Of a stretch of DNA of 64,000 nucleotides, positions 8,525-21,491 are shown in pieces; the first letter of the stretch is position 1, and every line of letters begins with the position of its first letter. Under the pieces are notes generated by a model that was not told where the DNA came from, made no database searches, and worked only from the letters and a program-made list of their open reading frames with translations. Source of the stretch: Paenibacillus sophorae (GTDB lineage: Bacteria > Bacillota > Bacilli > Paenibacillales > Paenibacillaceae); assembly GCF_018966525.1 (NCBI RefSeq), contig NZ_CP076607.1:5803721-5867720 (forward strand), written 5' to 3'. Both the position numbers and the translations under genes were made by a program.

Positions 8525-8601
8525 TGGCGCGCCCTGAGAGATTCGAACTCCCGGCCTTTTGATTCGTAGTCAAACGCTCTATCCAGCTGAGCTAAGGGCG
8601 C
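8525..8601 (-). tRNA. tRNA-Arg (ACG)
   Basis: 77-nt cloverleaf, anticodon ACG in CTACGAA, GTTCGAATC T-arm, 3' CCA encoded. The A34 would be deaminated to inosine by TadA. Confidence 0.93.
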
Positions 8602-8607
8602 AAAATA

Positions 8608-8682
8608 TGGAGCGGACGACGGGAATCGAACCCGCGACCCTCGCCTTGGCAAGGCGATGCTCTACCGCTGAGCCACGTCCGC
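8608..8682 (-). tRNA. tRNA-Gly (GCC)
   Basis: 75-nt cloverleaf, anticodon loop TTGCCAA, 3' CCA encoded. It is the second glycine tRNA of the cluster and complements the TCC species. Confidence 0.93.
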
Positions 8683-8689
8683 ATTTAAA

Positions 8690-8773
8690 TGGTGCGCGTG
8701 GAGGGACTTGAACCCCCACGTCAAAGACGCTAGATCCTAAGTCTAGTGCGTCTGCCAATTCCGCCACACGCGC
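8690..8773 (-). tRNA. tRNA-Leu (TAG)
   Basis: 84-nt class II tRNA with a long variable arm (GCGTCTTTGACGT) and anticodon loop CTTAGGA. The 3' CCA is encoded. Confidence 0.93.
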
Positions 8774-8787
8774 AAGTTACTTAAAAG

Positions 8788-8860
8788 TGAGCCATGAAGG
8801 ACTCGAACCTTCGACACCCTGATTAAAAGTCAGGTGCTCTACCAACTGAGCTAATGGCTC
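8788..8860 (-). tRNA. tRNA-Lys (TTT)
   Basis: 73-nt cloverleaf, anticodon loop CTTTTAA, GGTTCGAGTCC T-arm. CCA is not encoded. Confidence 0.93.
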
Positions 8861-8867
8861 ATACAAA

Positions 8868-8942
8868 TGGCTGGGGATATAGGATTCGAACCTATGCATG
8901 ACGGAGTCAAAGTCCGTTGCCTTACCGCTTGGCTAATCCCCA
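8868..8942 (-). tRNA. tRNA-Gln (TTG)
   Basis: 75-nt cloverleaf with unpaired 5' U typical of bacterial tRNA-Gln, anticodon loop CTTTGAC and encoded 3' CCA. Confidence 0.93.
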
Positions 8943-8994
8943 ATAATGGATACCTATATAATGCCCATATAATCCTCAAATAATAAGAAGGATA

Positions 8995-9070
8995 TGGTGG
9001 AGGCTGAGGGGATCGAACCCCCGACCCTCTGCTTGTAAGGCAGATGCTCTCCCAGCTGAGCTAAGCCTCC
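8995..9070 (-). tRNA. tRNA-Val (TAC)
   Basis: 76-nt cloverleaf, anticodon loop CTTACAA, encoded CCA. A 52-nt spacer without a clear element separates it from tRNA-Gln. Confidence 0.93.
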
Positions 9071-9136
9071 ATATGTTGGCAATCCACTTGAGTTAATTAA
9101 ACCTGCGGGTCTCTCAACCCCAAAAACTAATGATTA

Positions 9137-9211
9137 TGGTGACCCGTAGGGGATTCGAACCCCTGTTACCTCCGTGAAAGGGAGGTGTCTTAACCCCTTG
9201 ACCAACGGGCC
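9137..9211 (-). tRNA. tRNA-Glu (TTC)
   Basis: 75-nt cloverleaf, anticodon loop CTTTCAC, encoded CCA. Confidence 0.93.
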
Positions 9212-9220
9212 GAACAGATA

Positions 9221-9296
9221 TGGAGCTCTCAACCGGGATCGAACCGGTGACCTCATCCTTACCATGGATGCACTCTACCTACTGAGCTATGAGAGC
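9221..9296 (-). tRNA. tRNA-Thr (GGT)
   Basis: 76-nt cloverleaf with anticodon GGT in the loop ATGGTAA between CATCC and GGATG stem strands. CCA is encoded. Confidence 0.9.
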
Positions 9297-9297
9297 A

Positions 9298-9373
9298 TGG
9301 CTCCCCGAACAGGACTCGAACCTGTGACAACTCGATTAACAGTCGAGTGCTCTACCAACTGAGCTATCAGGGA
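9298..9373 (-). tRNA. tRNA-Asn (GTT)
   Basis: 76-nt cloverleaf, anticodon loop CTGTTAA, encoded CCA. It is the first tRNA after the 23S-5S genes, 10 nt beyond the 5S gene. Confidence 0.93.
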
Positions 9374-9383
9374 ATGGTTGTCC

Positions 9384-9500
9384 GCTTGGCGGCGTCCTAC
9401 TCTCCCAGGACCCTTCGGTCCAAGTACCATCGGCGCTGGAGGGCTTAACGGTCGTGTTCGGGATGGGTACGCGTGGAACCCCTCCGCCATCGCCACCAAA
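9384..9500 (-). rRNA. rrf: 5S rRNA (distal copy)
   Basis: 117 nt on the minus strand, beginning TTTGGTGGCGATGGCGGAGG and containing the conserved CCGAACACG loop and GCGCCGATGGTA segments of bacterial 5S rRNA. It lies just downstream of 23S in the usual place. It differs from the other 5S copy (12824-12940) at very few positions. Confidence 0.95.
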
Positions 9501-9552
9501 CGGCAGGCCTTAATCGCCTGAAAACTGGATCGAAACGAAAGATTGCGTTATT

Positions 9553-12482
<2,930 letters not shown>

Positions 12483-12606
12483 ACTAAGCACTTTCACTTC
12501 ACTTGTTCAATCGCTTGACACAAGTTCAGCTAAAAGATGTTCTAAAACGCAATTTTCGTTTCGGTATCCAGTTTTCAAGGATCAAGATTCTTGCATGTTA
12601 TACGAT

Positions 12607-12682
12607 TGGTGGAGCCAAGGAGGATCGAACTCCTGACCTCCTGCTTGCAAGGCAGGCGCTCTCCCAGCTGAGCTATGGCCCC
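12607..12682 (-). tRNA. tRNA-Ala (TGC)
   Basis: 76-nt cloverleaf, anticodon loop CTTGCAA, encoded CCA. It lies in the 16S-23S spacer immediately before 23S, as in many bacterial rRNA operons. Confidence 0.95.
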
Positions 12683-12705
12683 ATAAAAGGGAATTAAATT
12701 TTAAG

Positions 12706-12782
<77 letters not shown>

Positions 12783-12823
12783 TTAATCTTGCATATACTC
12801 TTATGGAAACCCCATAAGGATGC

Positions 12824-12940
12824 GCTTGGCAGCGTCCTACTCTCCCAGGACCCTTCGGTCCAAGTACCATCGGCGCTGGAGGACTTAACGGTCGTGTTCG
12901 GGATGGGTACGCGTGGAACCCCTCCGCCATCGCCACCAAA
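12824..12940 (-). rRNA. rrf: 5S rRNA (copy in the 16S-23S spacer)
   Basis: 117 nt, nearly identical to the distal 5S gene; differences include C to T near the 3' helix I strand (GACGCTGCC) and T for C in AAGTCCTCC. It sits between 16S and tRNA-Ile, so the operon carries 5S on both sides of 23S. It appears intact and able to fold. Confidence 0.95.
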
Positions 12941-13049
12941 CGCTTAAGAAAGAGGTTTGCTCTCTCAAAACTGAGCAACGAGTGAGTGTGTTAAGCTTTG
13001 CCAAGCAAAGCTAAGATTTGAATGTTTCCGCTCGGGAAACGATTCTCCA

Positions 13050-14607
<1,558 letters not shown>

Positions 14608-15038
14608 AAGGTTTTTTCGTGCAGTTACTTCCTCGAATCACTCCAAGAAAATAACCATCCGAAAAGTCTATCGATAGAGCGATTAGCTCATGTTGAAACA
14701 TCTGACGAGAATTTGCATTCTCATGATGGCCTTTCCAAAGCGTGAACCACGCTGTGAAATCCATCTCTTTTGGAACTCGCTAGAAGCGAATTCCCACTCA
14801 CTCGTTGTTCAGTTTTCAAAGATCAATGTCTCTCTCAGTGCATCACTGCGTCTCATGCAGCGACCTTTATAATATATCATATTGTCTATCTGTTTGGCAA
14901 GTACTTTTTCGAAAAAACTTTTTCTCATTTTTTCTTGCCCGCGGCTTCTTAACATAACAAAAAGGAGCGCGAGATATAATGTATCACGGCGCCCCCTCTT
15001 AGTCAACCCTTTTTTATTTATGAAGCATCCGCTTTTTA
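14608..15038 (-). other. rRNA operon leader and upstream region, no gene seen
   Basis: The stretch holds the 16S leader, with an ACTGAACAACGAGTGAGTGG motif near 14795-14815 that recurs in shorter form in the 16S-5S spacer (12960-12985), and the rrn promoter. Beyond 14900 it is AT-rich. ORFs predicted here are short, overlap the promoter and show no coding character. Confidence 0.6.
14871..14900 (-). promoter_or_regulatory. Promoter of the rRNA operon
   Basis: The minus strand has TTGCCA (14895-14900), an 18-nt AT-rich spacer and TATATT (14871-14876), followed by TATAAAGG. It is about 265 nt before the 16S gene, a normal distance for rrn leaders. Upstream A/T runs (AAAAAGTTTTTTCGAAAAAG) resemble an UP element. 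Confidence 0.7.
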
Positions 15039-15269
15039 TTAATGCTTGATTTGGGAAGAGCGGCCGCCCCAAGCGTATTTGGAAAGTTCCTTTTGCGGTG
15101 CGAATCGAGCATACATGCGAAAAACAGTTTTGTATCTGTTGGCAATAGCATGTCTGATATTTTGATCCAATCGTTGATCGCTTAGGTCGAGCAGCATTTC
15201 GTCCAGCTCTTTACGCAAGACATAGTCCAGTTCTTTGCATTCTTTTTCGTTGAACAACATACCCAACAT
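15039..15269 (-). CDS. Small conserved-looking hypothetical protein
   Basis: 76 aa from ATG 15269 with AAAGGAGGCC upstream. The protein is charged and helical (KECKELDYVLRKELDEMLLD) and carries MYARFAPQKELSKYA. I do not recognise a domain. Strong Shine-Dalgarno and codon use support a real gene. It is transcribed towards the rRNA operon and stops at 15039. Confidence 0.65.
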   Translation of the reverse strand: MLGMLFNEKECKELDYVLRKELDEMLLDLSDQRLDQNIRHAIANRYKTVFRMYARFAPQKELSKYAWGGRSSQIKH

Positions 15270-15466
15270 ATGCTTGGCCTCCTTTATTTATTCTAATTAA
15301 ACCGGAGATTCGGCTTGAACTACCGCTTACACTAGATTAACCGAAGTGCCTAAATAATAACCATAATTATATTTTTTTCCTATAAAAACTGATATTTTAT
15401 TTATACTGTACATTACCCCGAATTTGCGTTTTTGCGTTTTACTGGTATGTGCAATTATTCGAAATT

Positions 15467-16066
15467 TTATGATAAGAGCGCAAAAGTAACTGTGCTCTCA
15501 ATGACCGCTGCAATGAGCAGCAATATAACGACCCAAATGGACGCCGTCAGCGTCTGGCGCATAAAAGATGGCCAATCTCCCCCGCTTCGGGTTCTTCTCA
15601 TCATGCTTGCCGCCGCGTTGGCGCCAAACTGAAGGCCGAATGCGCAAGCTATAATGATGGCGGGGATTTCAATAATCCCATGCGGCAGCAGCCCCTTGAC
15701 AATCAGTTCGAATACATCCCTTCCCTGAAGGACAAAGGTGTGCACCAAATAACCGATGACTGCCCCGTTGATCAAGAGAAAGATAGCCGGAAGAATGCCG
15801 AACAAGGCTCCTAGAAAAATAATCAGAACGCCTTTAATGCTATTGTTCAAAAAGATAAACACAAAAAAGCTCAACTGCGGATTGGACGAGTCCCGTAATT
15901 TTTCGCTAATGCTTCCCAGACCCTCCAACTGCTGCATCAGAAGCCGCTCCAGACTTCCCGTTCCAATCCATCCGGCTGCAATGCCGACTATGAATAACAG
16001 ACATGAGAGCATGAGCGCCTTGCGTATTGTGTAGATATCACGGCCAAAAGTAAATATAGAGAACAT
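15467..16066 (-). CDS. SpoIIM-family (DUF95) integral membrane protein
   Basis: 199 aa with five to six hydrophobic segments. The stretch NNSIKGVLIIFLGALFGILP and the following GLLPHGIIEIPAI are signatures of the stage II sporulation protein M family. B. subtilis SpoIIM itself acts in septal peptidoglycan dissolution during engulfment with SpoIID/SpoIIP; shorter paralogues like this one are widespread in bacilli with unknown function. Its location beside pdaB suggests a sporulation or envelope role, but that is inference. Confidence 0.75.
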   Translation of the reverse strand: MFSIFTFGRDIYTIRKALMLSCLLFIVGIAAGWIGTGSLERLLMQQLEGLGSISEKLRDSSNPQLSFFVFIFLNNSIKGVLIIFLGALFGILPAIFLLINGAVIGYLVHTFVLQGRDVFELIVKGLLPHGIIEIPAIIIACAFGLQFGANAAASMMRRTRSGGDWPSFMRQTLTASIWVVILLLIAAVIESTVTFALLS

Positions 16067-16171
16067 GTCTTACCTCCTAAGAGTTTCGTTTTATACCCAA
16101 GTCATAACCTTTCCGTACGAGCATACATTTAGAACAAACAAGCTTTCGTATGGGAGAGGAGTCTTGAGTTA

Positions 16172-16975
16172 ATGAATTCCTTCTATGTATTCAGCGGCAA
16201 AAAAATAAAACGTTTCTTCTATATTTGCGCCGCTGCTCTGCTTGCTGCCGGAGTCGTTTATGTAGAGCGTGGCAATATTACCGTTTTTTCCGAATCGCCC
16301 CCTTCTGCCATTTACAGTGTGCCTACGGAGAAAAAGCTGATCGCCTTGACTTTTGATATCAGTTGGGGAGAAAAACGTCCGGGGCCTATCCTCAAGGTGC
16401 TGGAGGACAAGAAAGTCGACAAGGCTACGTTCTTCCTGTCTTCCCCATGGAGCAAGACACATCAGGACATTGTGGCAAATATCAAGAATGCAGGGTATGA
16501 GATCGGCAGCCACGGCCACAAGCATGTCAATTACAGCACGTTGAGCAGCGAGGAAATTCGAACTCAGATTACGACAGCAGGTACGATTCTGAATGAATTG
16601 ACCGGGAAAGAACCAAAGCTGATCCGCATGCCCAACGGCGATTTTGATAAAAGAGTCCTGCAAGTGGCAAACGACCTCGGCTATAAAGTCATCCAATGGG
16701 ATACCGATTCTCTTGATTGGAAAAATATTGGCGTAGAAAATATAGTGAAGCGCGTGACCAGCAAAGCTCACCCTGGCGATATCGTGCTGCTCCATGCCAG
16801 CGACTCCTGCAAACAAACCCATGAAGCACTGCCTCAAATTATCGATGCACTCCGTAGTCAAGGCTATGAATTTGTGACTGTCTCCGAGCTAATCAGCCAG
16901 GGCAGCACCGAAGGCAAGGAAGTAAGGGACTCGGCGTGGCTTAGTGATCGTTTGGAGGATGCCGCTGGTTTGTAA
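16172..16975 (+). CDS. pdaB: Polysaccharide deacetylase PdaB
   Basis: 267 aa from ATG 16172 behind GGGAGAGGAG. A signal anchor lies at residues 13-32. The carbohydrate esterase 4 domain shows TFDISWG (60-66, the PdaB variant of the TFDD motif), SHGHKHVN (113-120, metal-binding histidines) and LHASDS. B. subtilis PdaB (YbaN) is needed to keep spores viable after engulfment. Divergent from the SpoIIM-family gene and convergent with the PPK2-type gene downstream. Confidence 0.92.
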   Translation: MNSFYVFSGKKIKRFFYICAAALLAAGVVYVERGNITVFSESPPSAIYSVPTEKKLIALTFDISWGEKRPGPILKVLEDKKVDKATFFLSSPWSKTHQDIVANIKNAGYEIGSHGHKHVNYSTLSSEEIRTQITTAGTILNELTGKEPKLIRMPNGDFDKRVLQVANDLGYKVIQWDTDSLDWKNIGVENIVKRVTSKAHPGDIVLLHASDSCKQTHEALPQIIDALRSQGYEFVTVSELISQGSTEGKEVRDSAWLSDRLEDAAGL

Positions 16976-17005
16976 TCTTTTATTTGGGCAGGGACTTCCG
17001 ACCGA

Positions 17006-17827
17006 TTAATGCCGCGGGGAGATCAGTTCGGATATATCAGGAGTGGGCATGTTGAGCTTGGGATAAGAGAGCTTCAGTTTCTCCAATGTCATAACTACGA
17101 TGGACAATGCCAAATAGTTGCGGAACCAGCGGTGATTGGCCGGAATCCAGTACCATGGCGCGTTATCTTTGGAAGTCTCTTTAAAAATATCTTCGTAAGC
17201 CTCCTGATAGTCGTCCCAATATTTCCGTTCTTCGAGATCGCTGACATCGAACTTCCAATGCTTGGTCGGGTCCTGGAGCCGCTCCTGGATTTTTTCCAGC
17301 TGTTTGTCCTTCGATATATGAAGAAAAAGCTTGATAATAATCGTATTCTCCTCCGTCAGCATCTCTTCAAAGTGCCGGATGTGGCGAAAGCGCCGTTTGG
17401 TTTCAGCCTTGTCCTGGCCTCCATGAACGCGGGGTACGAGCACTTCTTCGTAATGGGAGCGGTTAAAGGCCGATATATATCCTTTTGCCGGGGTCTGCTT
17501 ATGCACTCTCCATAAAAAATCATGGGCCGACTCATCCAGGGTCGGCTTTTTAAAGCTGGTCACCGTAAAGCCCTGCGGATTGATTCCCGAGAAAACATGC
17601 TTTACCGTGCCATCCTTACCGCTGGAATCCATCCCTTGAAGGACGATCAGCAGCGCATACTTTTTTTGAGCGAAAAAAATGTCCTGTAGCTCGGCAAGCC
17701 GTTCCTTGAGTATGCCCATTTTGGCCTCTGCCTCTTCTTTATTTGTGAAGTCTCCCGTTTCGCCAGGGTTAAGCTTAGGCAGTATTTTGCCGTCTGTGTC
17801 TTTTATCATATAGCGGTCGATGTTCAT
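17006..17827 (-). CDS. PPK2-family polyphosphate kinase / nucleotide phosphotransferase
   Basis: 273 aa, normal for PPK2. The Walker A motif GMDSSGKDG is at 65-73; the family signature INPQGFTVTSFKKPT and the lid region FNRSHYEEVLVPRVHG follow. PPK2 enzymes transfer phosphate between polyphosphate and nucleotides; whether this one uses AMP, ADP or GDP cannot be read from the sequence. In B. subtilis kbaA and pdaB are neighbours, so this gene looks like an addition between them. Confidence 0.88.
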   Translation of the reverse strand: MNIDRYMIKDTDGKILPKLNPGETGDFTNKEEAEAKMGILKERLAELQDIFFAQKKYALLIVLQGMDSSGKDGTVKHVFSGINPQGFTVTSFKKPTLDESAHDFLWRVHKQTPAKGYISAFNRSHYEEVLVPRVHGGQDKAETKRRFRHIRHFEEMLTEENTIIIKLFLHISKDKQLEKIQERLQDPTKHWKFDVSDLEERKYWDDYQEAYEDIFKETSKDNAPWYWIPANHRWFRNYLALSIVVMTLEKLKLSYPKLNMPTPDISELISPRH

Positions 17828-17946
17828 ATATACCCCTCCCAGGACGTATCAAGGTCTTTCTTTTATGTTTAACCCAACCCTCCGAAACTCAATCGCACCT
17901 TATGCAAATAACCCCGCTTCCTGATTCGGGAACGGAGTTAGGCAAT

Positions 17947-18555
17947 TCATCCGGATGATCCGGCGGCCGGGCGCACAATATGGTGAAGTCTCAAAATCTG
18001 GAATGCATTACAGGCAATCAGCGGAACCACTATAAATAAGGTTGCATTATCCACGCCAATCCGCAGCACGCCGATCATTTCCACGATGGTAATACCGGTC
18101 ATGAAGAAGAACGTCGGAATCCAGGCCGAAGCGTTGGTTTCCCGCACTTTGAAGTAAGCAACCGCAATGGCTGAAAACAAAATGGAAAGACCAAGAGTCA
18201 AATCGGATATCAGGCTCCGCTCTCCCCCGACGAACGAACGCAGAAAAATCAAATCAAACAAGGAAATAACCGCCAGCGCGAGCTGTATATACTGCCATAT
18301 TTTTCGCGGAAACACGCCAAATCCCATGTAGTTCAGAATCAGATACGCAAAAAAACCAAGCTGAGAGTAGACGCTTACAAGCATCCCGTAGCCAAATAAG
18401 ATAAGCGCATAAAGGAAGGAGTCCGTTAAGCTGTGGAATGAAACGGCACCGCTGATTCCCTGAAGGGCCAGCCCGGCTGCAACACCTCCTGCGGAACCGA
18501 TCAACAGCGTTGTCCAGAACAGATGAAACCATTTCCTTATATTCAGGCCGCTCAC
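17947..18555 (-). CDS. kbaA: KinB-signalling pathway activation protein KbaA
   Basis: 202 aa with six predicted membrane spans and the KbaA-type N-terminus (RKWFHLFWTTLLIGSAGG). In B. subtilis KbaA activates the sporulation kinase KinB and so feeds the Spo0 phosphorelay. It is divergent from gerD, with the two starts about 120 nt apart. The Gly/Ser-rich C-terminus ends near a Rho-independent-looking dyad at 17910-17940. Confidence 0.88.
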   Translation of the reverse strand: MSGLNIRKWFHLFWTTLLIGSAGGVAAGLALQGISGAVSFHSLTDSFLYALILFGYGMLVSVYSQLGFFAYLILNYMGFGVFPRKIWQYIQLALAVISLFDLIFLRSFVGGERSLISDLTLGLSILFSAIAVAYFKVRETNASAWIPTFFFMTGITIVEMIGVLRIGVDNATLFIVVPLIACNAFQILRLHHIVRPAAGSSG

Positions 18556-18675
18556 CCCCGTGACAGATTTATTTTACCAAGGTTGCCGGCAAAAAACCAT
18601 GACCGCCGCAACATAAATGTGTTTTCTCTACGGCATACTACATATCAGTATCCCCAAAAAAGGAGGACGGCACCA

Positions 18676-19374
18676 ATGAGACGGGCGGTATTACGGAATA
18701 GCGGAATTGCGCTCGGCCTAATTCTGGTCTTGACGGCCTGCGGAAGCGAGCAGAGCGGCTCTTCGTCACAGCAGTTCAGTTACAAGGAAATGAAGACAAT
18801 GGTCGTCGATATATTAAAAAGCGAAGAAGGTAAAAAGGCGGTGGAGGAAGCACTCTCCACACCCAGCGGGGGCGGGGGCGGAGCCGGCGGAAACGGCACA
18901 ATGAGCATGAAGATGCTGCCGCAGACAAATGAGCAAATTCGTCTGGCCGTAAAGGATACAATTACAGCTCCCGAGTATCAGAAGGAAATCGAGAAAATTA
19001 TGACGGACCCGCAGTTTGCCGGGGATTTTGCCAAAGCTATCAGTTCCCAAAGCAAGCAGTTGCACCTTCAACTGATCAAAGACCCGACATATCAGAAATC
19101 GGTTGCCCAAATCATGAAATCTCCCGAAATGATGAAAATGTTCCTTGATCTTACCAAAACGCCGGATTACCGAAAGCAGACCATGACCGTAATGCAGGAG
19201 ACGATGCAAAATCCTCTGTTCCGGATGGAGGTGCTTGCGCTGCTTAAAACAGTCGTTCAGGAAGAACTTCAGCCAAAAGTTGAGAAAAAGGGCGGCGGCC
19301 AGCAAAGCTCAGGCGGGGATAGCAGTGGCGGAGATAGCGGAGGCGGTGGAGATAGTGGAGGCGGCGGACAATAG
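18676..19374 (+). CDS. gerD: Spore germination lipoprotein GerD
   Basis: 232 aa from ATG 18676 (AAAGGAGG upstream); the frame is open further upstream but overlaps kbaA in antisense. The signal peptide ends in a lipobox (LTAC) with the lipidated Cys at residue 22. The helical core (YKEMKTMVVDILKSEEG and later KSPEMMKMFLDLTKTP) is the GerD family, which forms the germinosome scaffold for germinant receptors in the spore inner membrane. The last ~40 residues are a Gly/Ser/Asp-rich repeat tail, as in other GerD proteins. Confidence 0.93.
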   Translation: MRRAVLRNSGIALGLILVLTACGSEQSGSSSQQFSYKEMKTMVVDILKSEEGKKAVEEALSTPSGGGGGAGGNGTMSMKMLPQTNEQIRLAVKDTITAPEYQKEIEKIMTDPQFAGDFAKAISSQSKQLHLQLIKDPTYQKSVAQIMKSPEMMKMFLDLTKTPDYRKQTMTVMQETMQNPLFRMEVLALLKTVVQEELQPKVEKKGGGQQSSGGDSSGGDSGGGGDSGGGGQ

Positions 19375-19435
19375 CAATACGAATAGAACGAAGGCGAATC
19401 TTTGAGGACAGGATATAGATGGACTTGGGTTCGCT

Positions 19436-19468
19436 AAGAAGCCAGACGCTCTTATGTAGGGCCTGGCT
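19436..19468. terminator. Bidirectional terminator between gerD and salA
   Basis: GAAGCCAG and CTGGCTTC pair around a ~16-nt loop (gAAGCCAGacgctc...ggCCTGGCTTCttgtc). The genes on both sides converge here, so the hairpin probably ends both transcripts. Confidence 0.65.
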
Positions 19469-19477
19469 TCTTGTCAT

Positions 19478-20569
19478 TTATTCACATTTGATGATAAGCC
19501 GATCTGCAATTTCGTCGAACAACTGTGCAGTATCCGTTCCTGCTTTATAGACAGATGGCGAGAAATCGGGCTCGGAGACATGGTTGTCCGGCGCTCCAAG
19601 CGGAATTTGCCCGATCAGGTCCGTGTGCAGGTTTTCAGCCAATTTAGCTCCCCCGCCACGACCGAAGATGTAATCTTTTTGGCCGCAGGCAGAGCATTGA
19701 TAATAAGCCATATTTTCGATAACCCCAAGAATTTCGTGATCCGTCTGCAGCGCCATAGAGCCCGCTCTCGCCGCCACAAAAGCCGCTGTCGCATGGGGAG
19801 TGGTCACAATAACCTCTTTGCTCTGTGGCAGCATTTGATGGACGTCAAGCGCCACATCGCCCGTTCCCGGAGGCAAGTCCAGCAGCATATAGTCAAGCTC
19901 TCCCCAAGCAACATCGCTGAAGAATTGACGCAGCATTTTACCCAGCATCGGGCCGCGCCAGATCACCGGATTATTTTCACGGATAAAAAAGCCCATCGAC
20001 ATCACTTTCACACCGAAGCGCTCAACAGGAATAATCGTTCCGCCTTCGACGACAGGCCCTTCCTCGATTCCCATCATGTCCGGAACGCTGAAGCCGTAAA
20101 TATCGGCATCGATCAAACCAACCCTTTTGCCTCTTCTCGCAAGAGCAGCAGCCAGATTAACCGTAACCGTCGATTTGCCTACTCCACCCTTGCCGCTCGC
20201 TATGGCAATAAAATGAACACCCGAGTCCTCGCTTATCAGTCCATGGCCTTCCAGACCCGCTGCGTGACCTTTTAGCTTCTCTTCACCGCCGGTTGTCTCT
20301 CTTTGGTTCAGTTGAGACCGTTCATGGTCGGTTGCGTCCCGCAAACGGATATGGACATTCTCGGCGCCGCCTTCCCGCAGACGATCCCTAACCTCCTGTT
20401 CAAGCTCCATCCGCTTCGTCTCATCCGTTTCCAGACATACCAAAGATAAAGAAATACGGTCTTCCTTAATCATAATATCGCGGATCAACTGCATTTCTAC
20501 CAGGCTTTTTCCGGTTTCCGGATCGGTAATCGGCAGAAGTAATTCTTGTATTTGTTCCCTGGACAGCAT
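19478..20569 (-). CDS. salA: SalA/Mrp-type P-loop ATPase (ApbC/NBP35 family)
   Basis: 363 aa from ATG 20569 with GGGGTG upstream; the frame extends further but without a binding site. An N-terminal DUF59/MIP18-like domain covers ~1-80. The deviant Walker A GKGGVGKST lies at ~126-134, DADIYG follows, and a CSACG pair near 280 fits the CxxC cluster site of Mrp proteins. The family carries Fe-S clusters; in B. subtilis SalA also represses scoC. It is downstream of cwlD, as in B. subtilis. Confidence 0.9.
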   Translation of the reverse strand: MLSREQIQELLLPITDPETGKSLVEMQLIRDIMIKEDRISLSLVCLETDETKRMELEQEVRDRLREGGAENVHIRLRDATDHERSQLNQRETTGGEEKLKGHAAGLEGHGLISEDSGVHFIAIASGKGGVGKSTVTVNLAAALARRGKRVGLIDADIYGFSVPDMMGIEEGPVVEGGTIIPVERFGVKVMSMGFFIRENNPVIWRGPMLGKMLRQFFSDVAWGELDYMLLDLPPGTGDVALDVHQMLPQSKEVIVTTPHATAAFVAARAGSMALQTDHEILGVIENMAYYQCSACGQKDYIFGRGGGAKLAENLHTDLIGQIPLGAPDNHVSEPDFSPSVYKAGTDTAQLFDEIADRLIIKCE

Positions 20570-20636
20570 TGGAAAACACCCCTGTTCTGTAGCCGGCAGG
20601 TTTATTGACCGGATCTCATTTCTGTCTATTATAGCA

Positions 20637-21410
20637 TTACCGTTTAGGGGAAGAGTAGTCCTTAGCCTGTTCGCCCGCTTCATAGCGCAGAATGCCTCTG
20701 TAAATGCTTGTCGCTACTTTTCGTTGGTACAGGTCATCGCCGAGCAGAACCGATTCTTGCGGATGAGACAGAAATCCCACCTCAACCAAGATAGATGGCA
20801 TTCTTAGCGCCTGCAGCAGATACACGGTATTTACCGTTTTCGCGGTTCGGTCCGTGTTCGCAAGCGTTGTCCGGATCTCCTCCTGTACCAGCCTGGCCAG
20901 TGCTTCGTTTCCCGAATGATTCGGATAGTAGAAGACTTGGGCGCCGCTCCAGCGGTTTGAAGGCATGCTGTTCATGTGTATGCTTATGAAAAGATCTGCT
21001 CTCTTATCCTCAATCGTTCTGACCCGCTGTTTAAGGTCTTCTGTCTTGCGCTTGGCATAGCTCCTTGTGTCCGATCCGGCAAGATCATAATCGCCTTCAC
21101 GCGTCATGATGACGACGGCGCCTGCCTGCTGCAGATAATCGCGCAAATACAGCGAGACGGCTAAATTGATGTCTTTTTCAATCAAGCCTTCCCGGCTGAC
21201 TGCTCCTCCGTCGGGACCGCCATGTCCCGCGTCAATCGCAATGACCTTGCCGGACAGCGGCAGGCTCCAGTAATTCCACGTTCTCGCGGTAGGCATATCA
21301 TACGAAATAATGCCCAGCAGCAGGGCCATAAGGGCGATGCCCCAAATCCCCTTTTTCATGCTGCTCCAAGAGATCCAGACCGAGACCTTTTTACCTTTAC
21401 GGCCGGACAT
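20637..21410 (-). CDS. cwlD: Spore cortex N-acetylmuramoyl-L-alanine amidase CwlD
   Basis: 257 aa with an N-terminal membrane span (~17-38) and an Amidase_3 domain. Visible motifs are AIDAGHGGPDGG (zinc His), EKDINL (zinc Glu), SIHMNS (second zinc His) and VEVGFLSHPQE (catalytic Glu). CwlD works with PdaA to make muramic-delta-lactam in the spore cortex, which germination hydrolases recognise. It ends 67 nt before the salA start, so the two are likely co-transcribed. Confidence 0.92.
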   Translation of the reverse strand: MSGRKGKKVSVWISWSSMKKGIWGIALMALLLGIISYDMPTARTWNYWSLPLSGKVIAIDAGHGGPDGGAVSREGLIEKDINLAVSLYLRDYLQQAGAVVIMTREGDYDLAGSDTRSYAKRKTEDLKQRVRTIEDKRADLFISIHMNSMPSNRWSGAQVFYYPNHSGNEALARLVQEEIRTTLANTDRTAKTVNTVYLLQALRMPSILVEVGFLSHPQESVLLGDDLYQRKVATSIYRGILRYEAGEQAKDYSSPKR

Positions 21411-21415
21411 AATAA

Positions 21416-21466
21416 AAAACCCCCTCGTCCCGATAGATTCTACTCATCTATATGGGACAAGAGGGT
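21416..21466 (-). terminator. Terminator after sat
   Basis: On the minus strand a long stem pairs CCCTC-TGTCCCATATAGAT with ATCTATCGGGACGAGGGGG around a short loop (gagtaga), followed by TTTTTT. It separates the cysH-sat unit from cwlD-salA. Confidence 0.85.
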
Positions 21467-21491
21467 CAAATAGTACCTTTAATCCATGATC

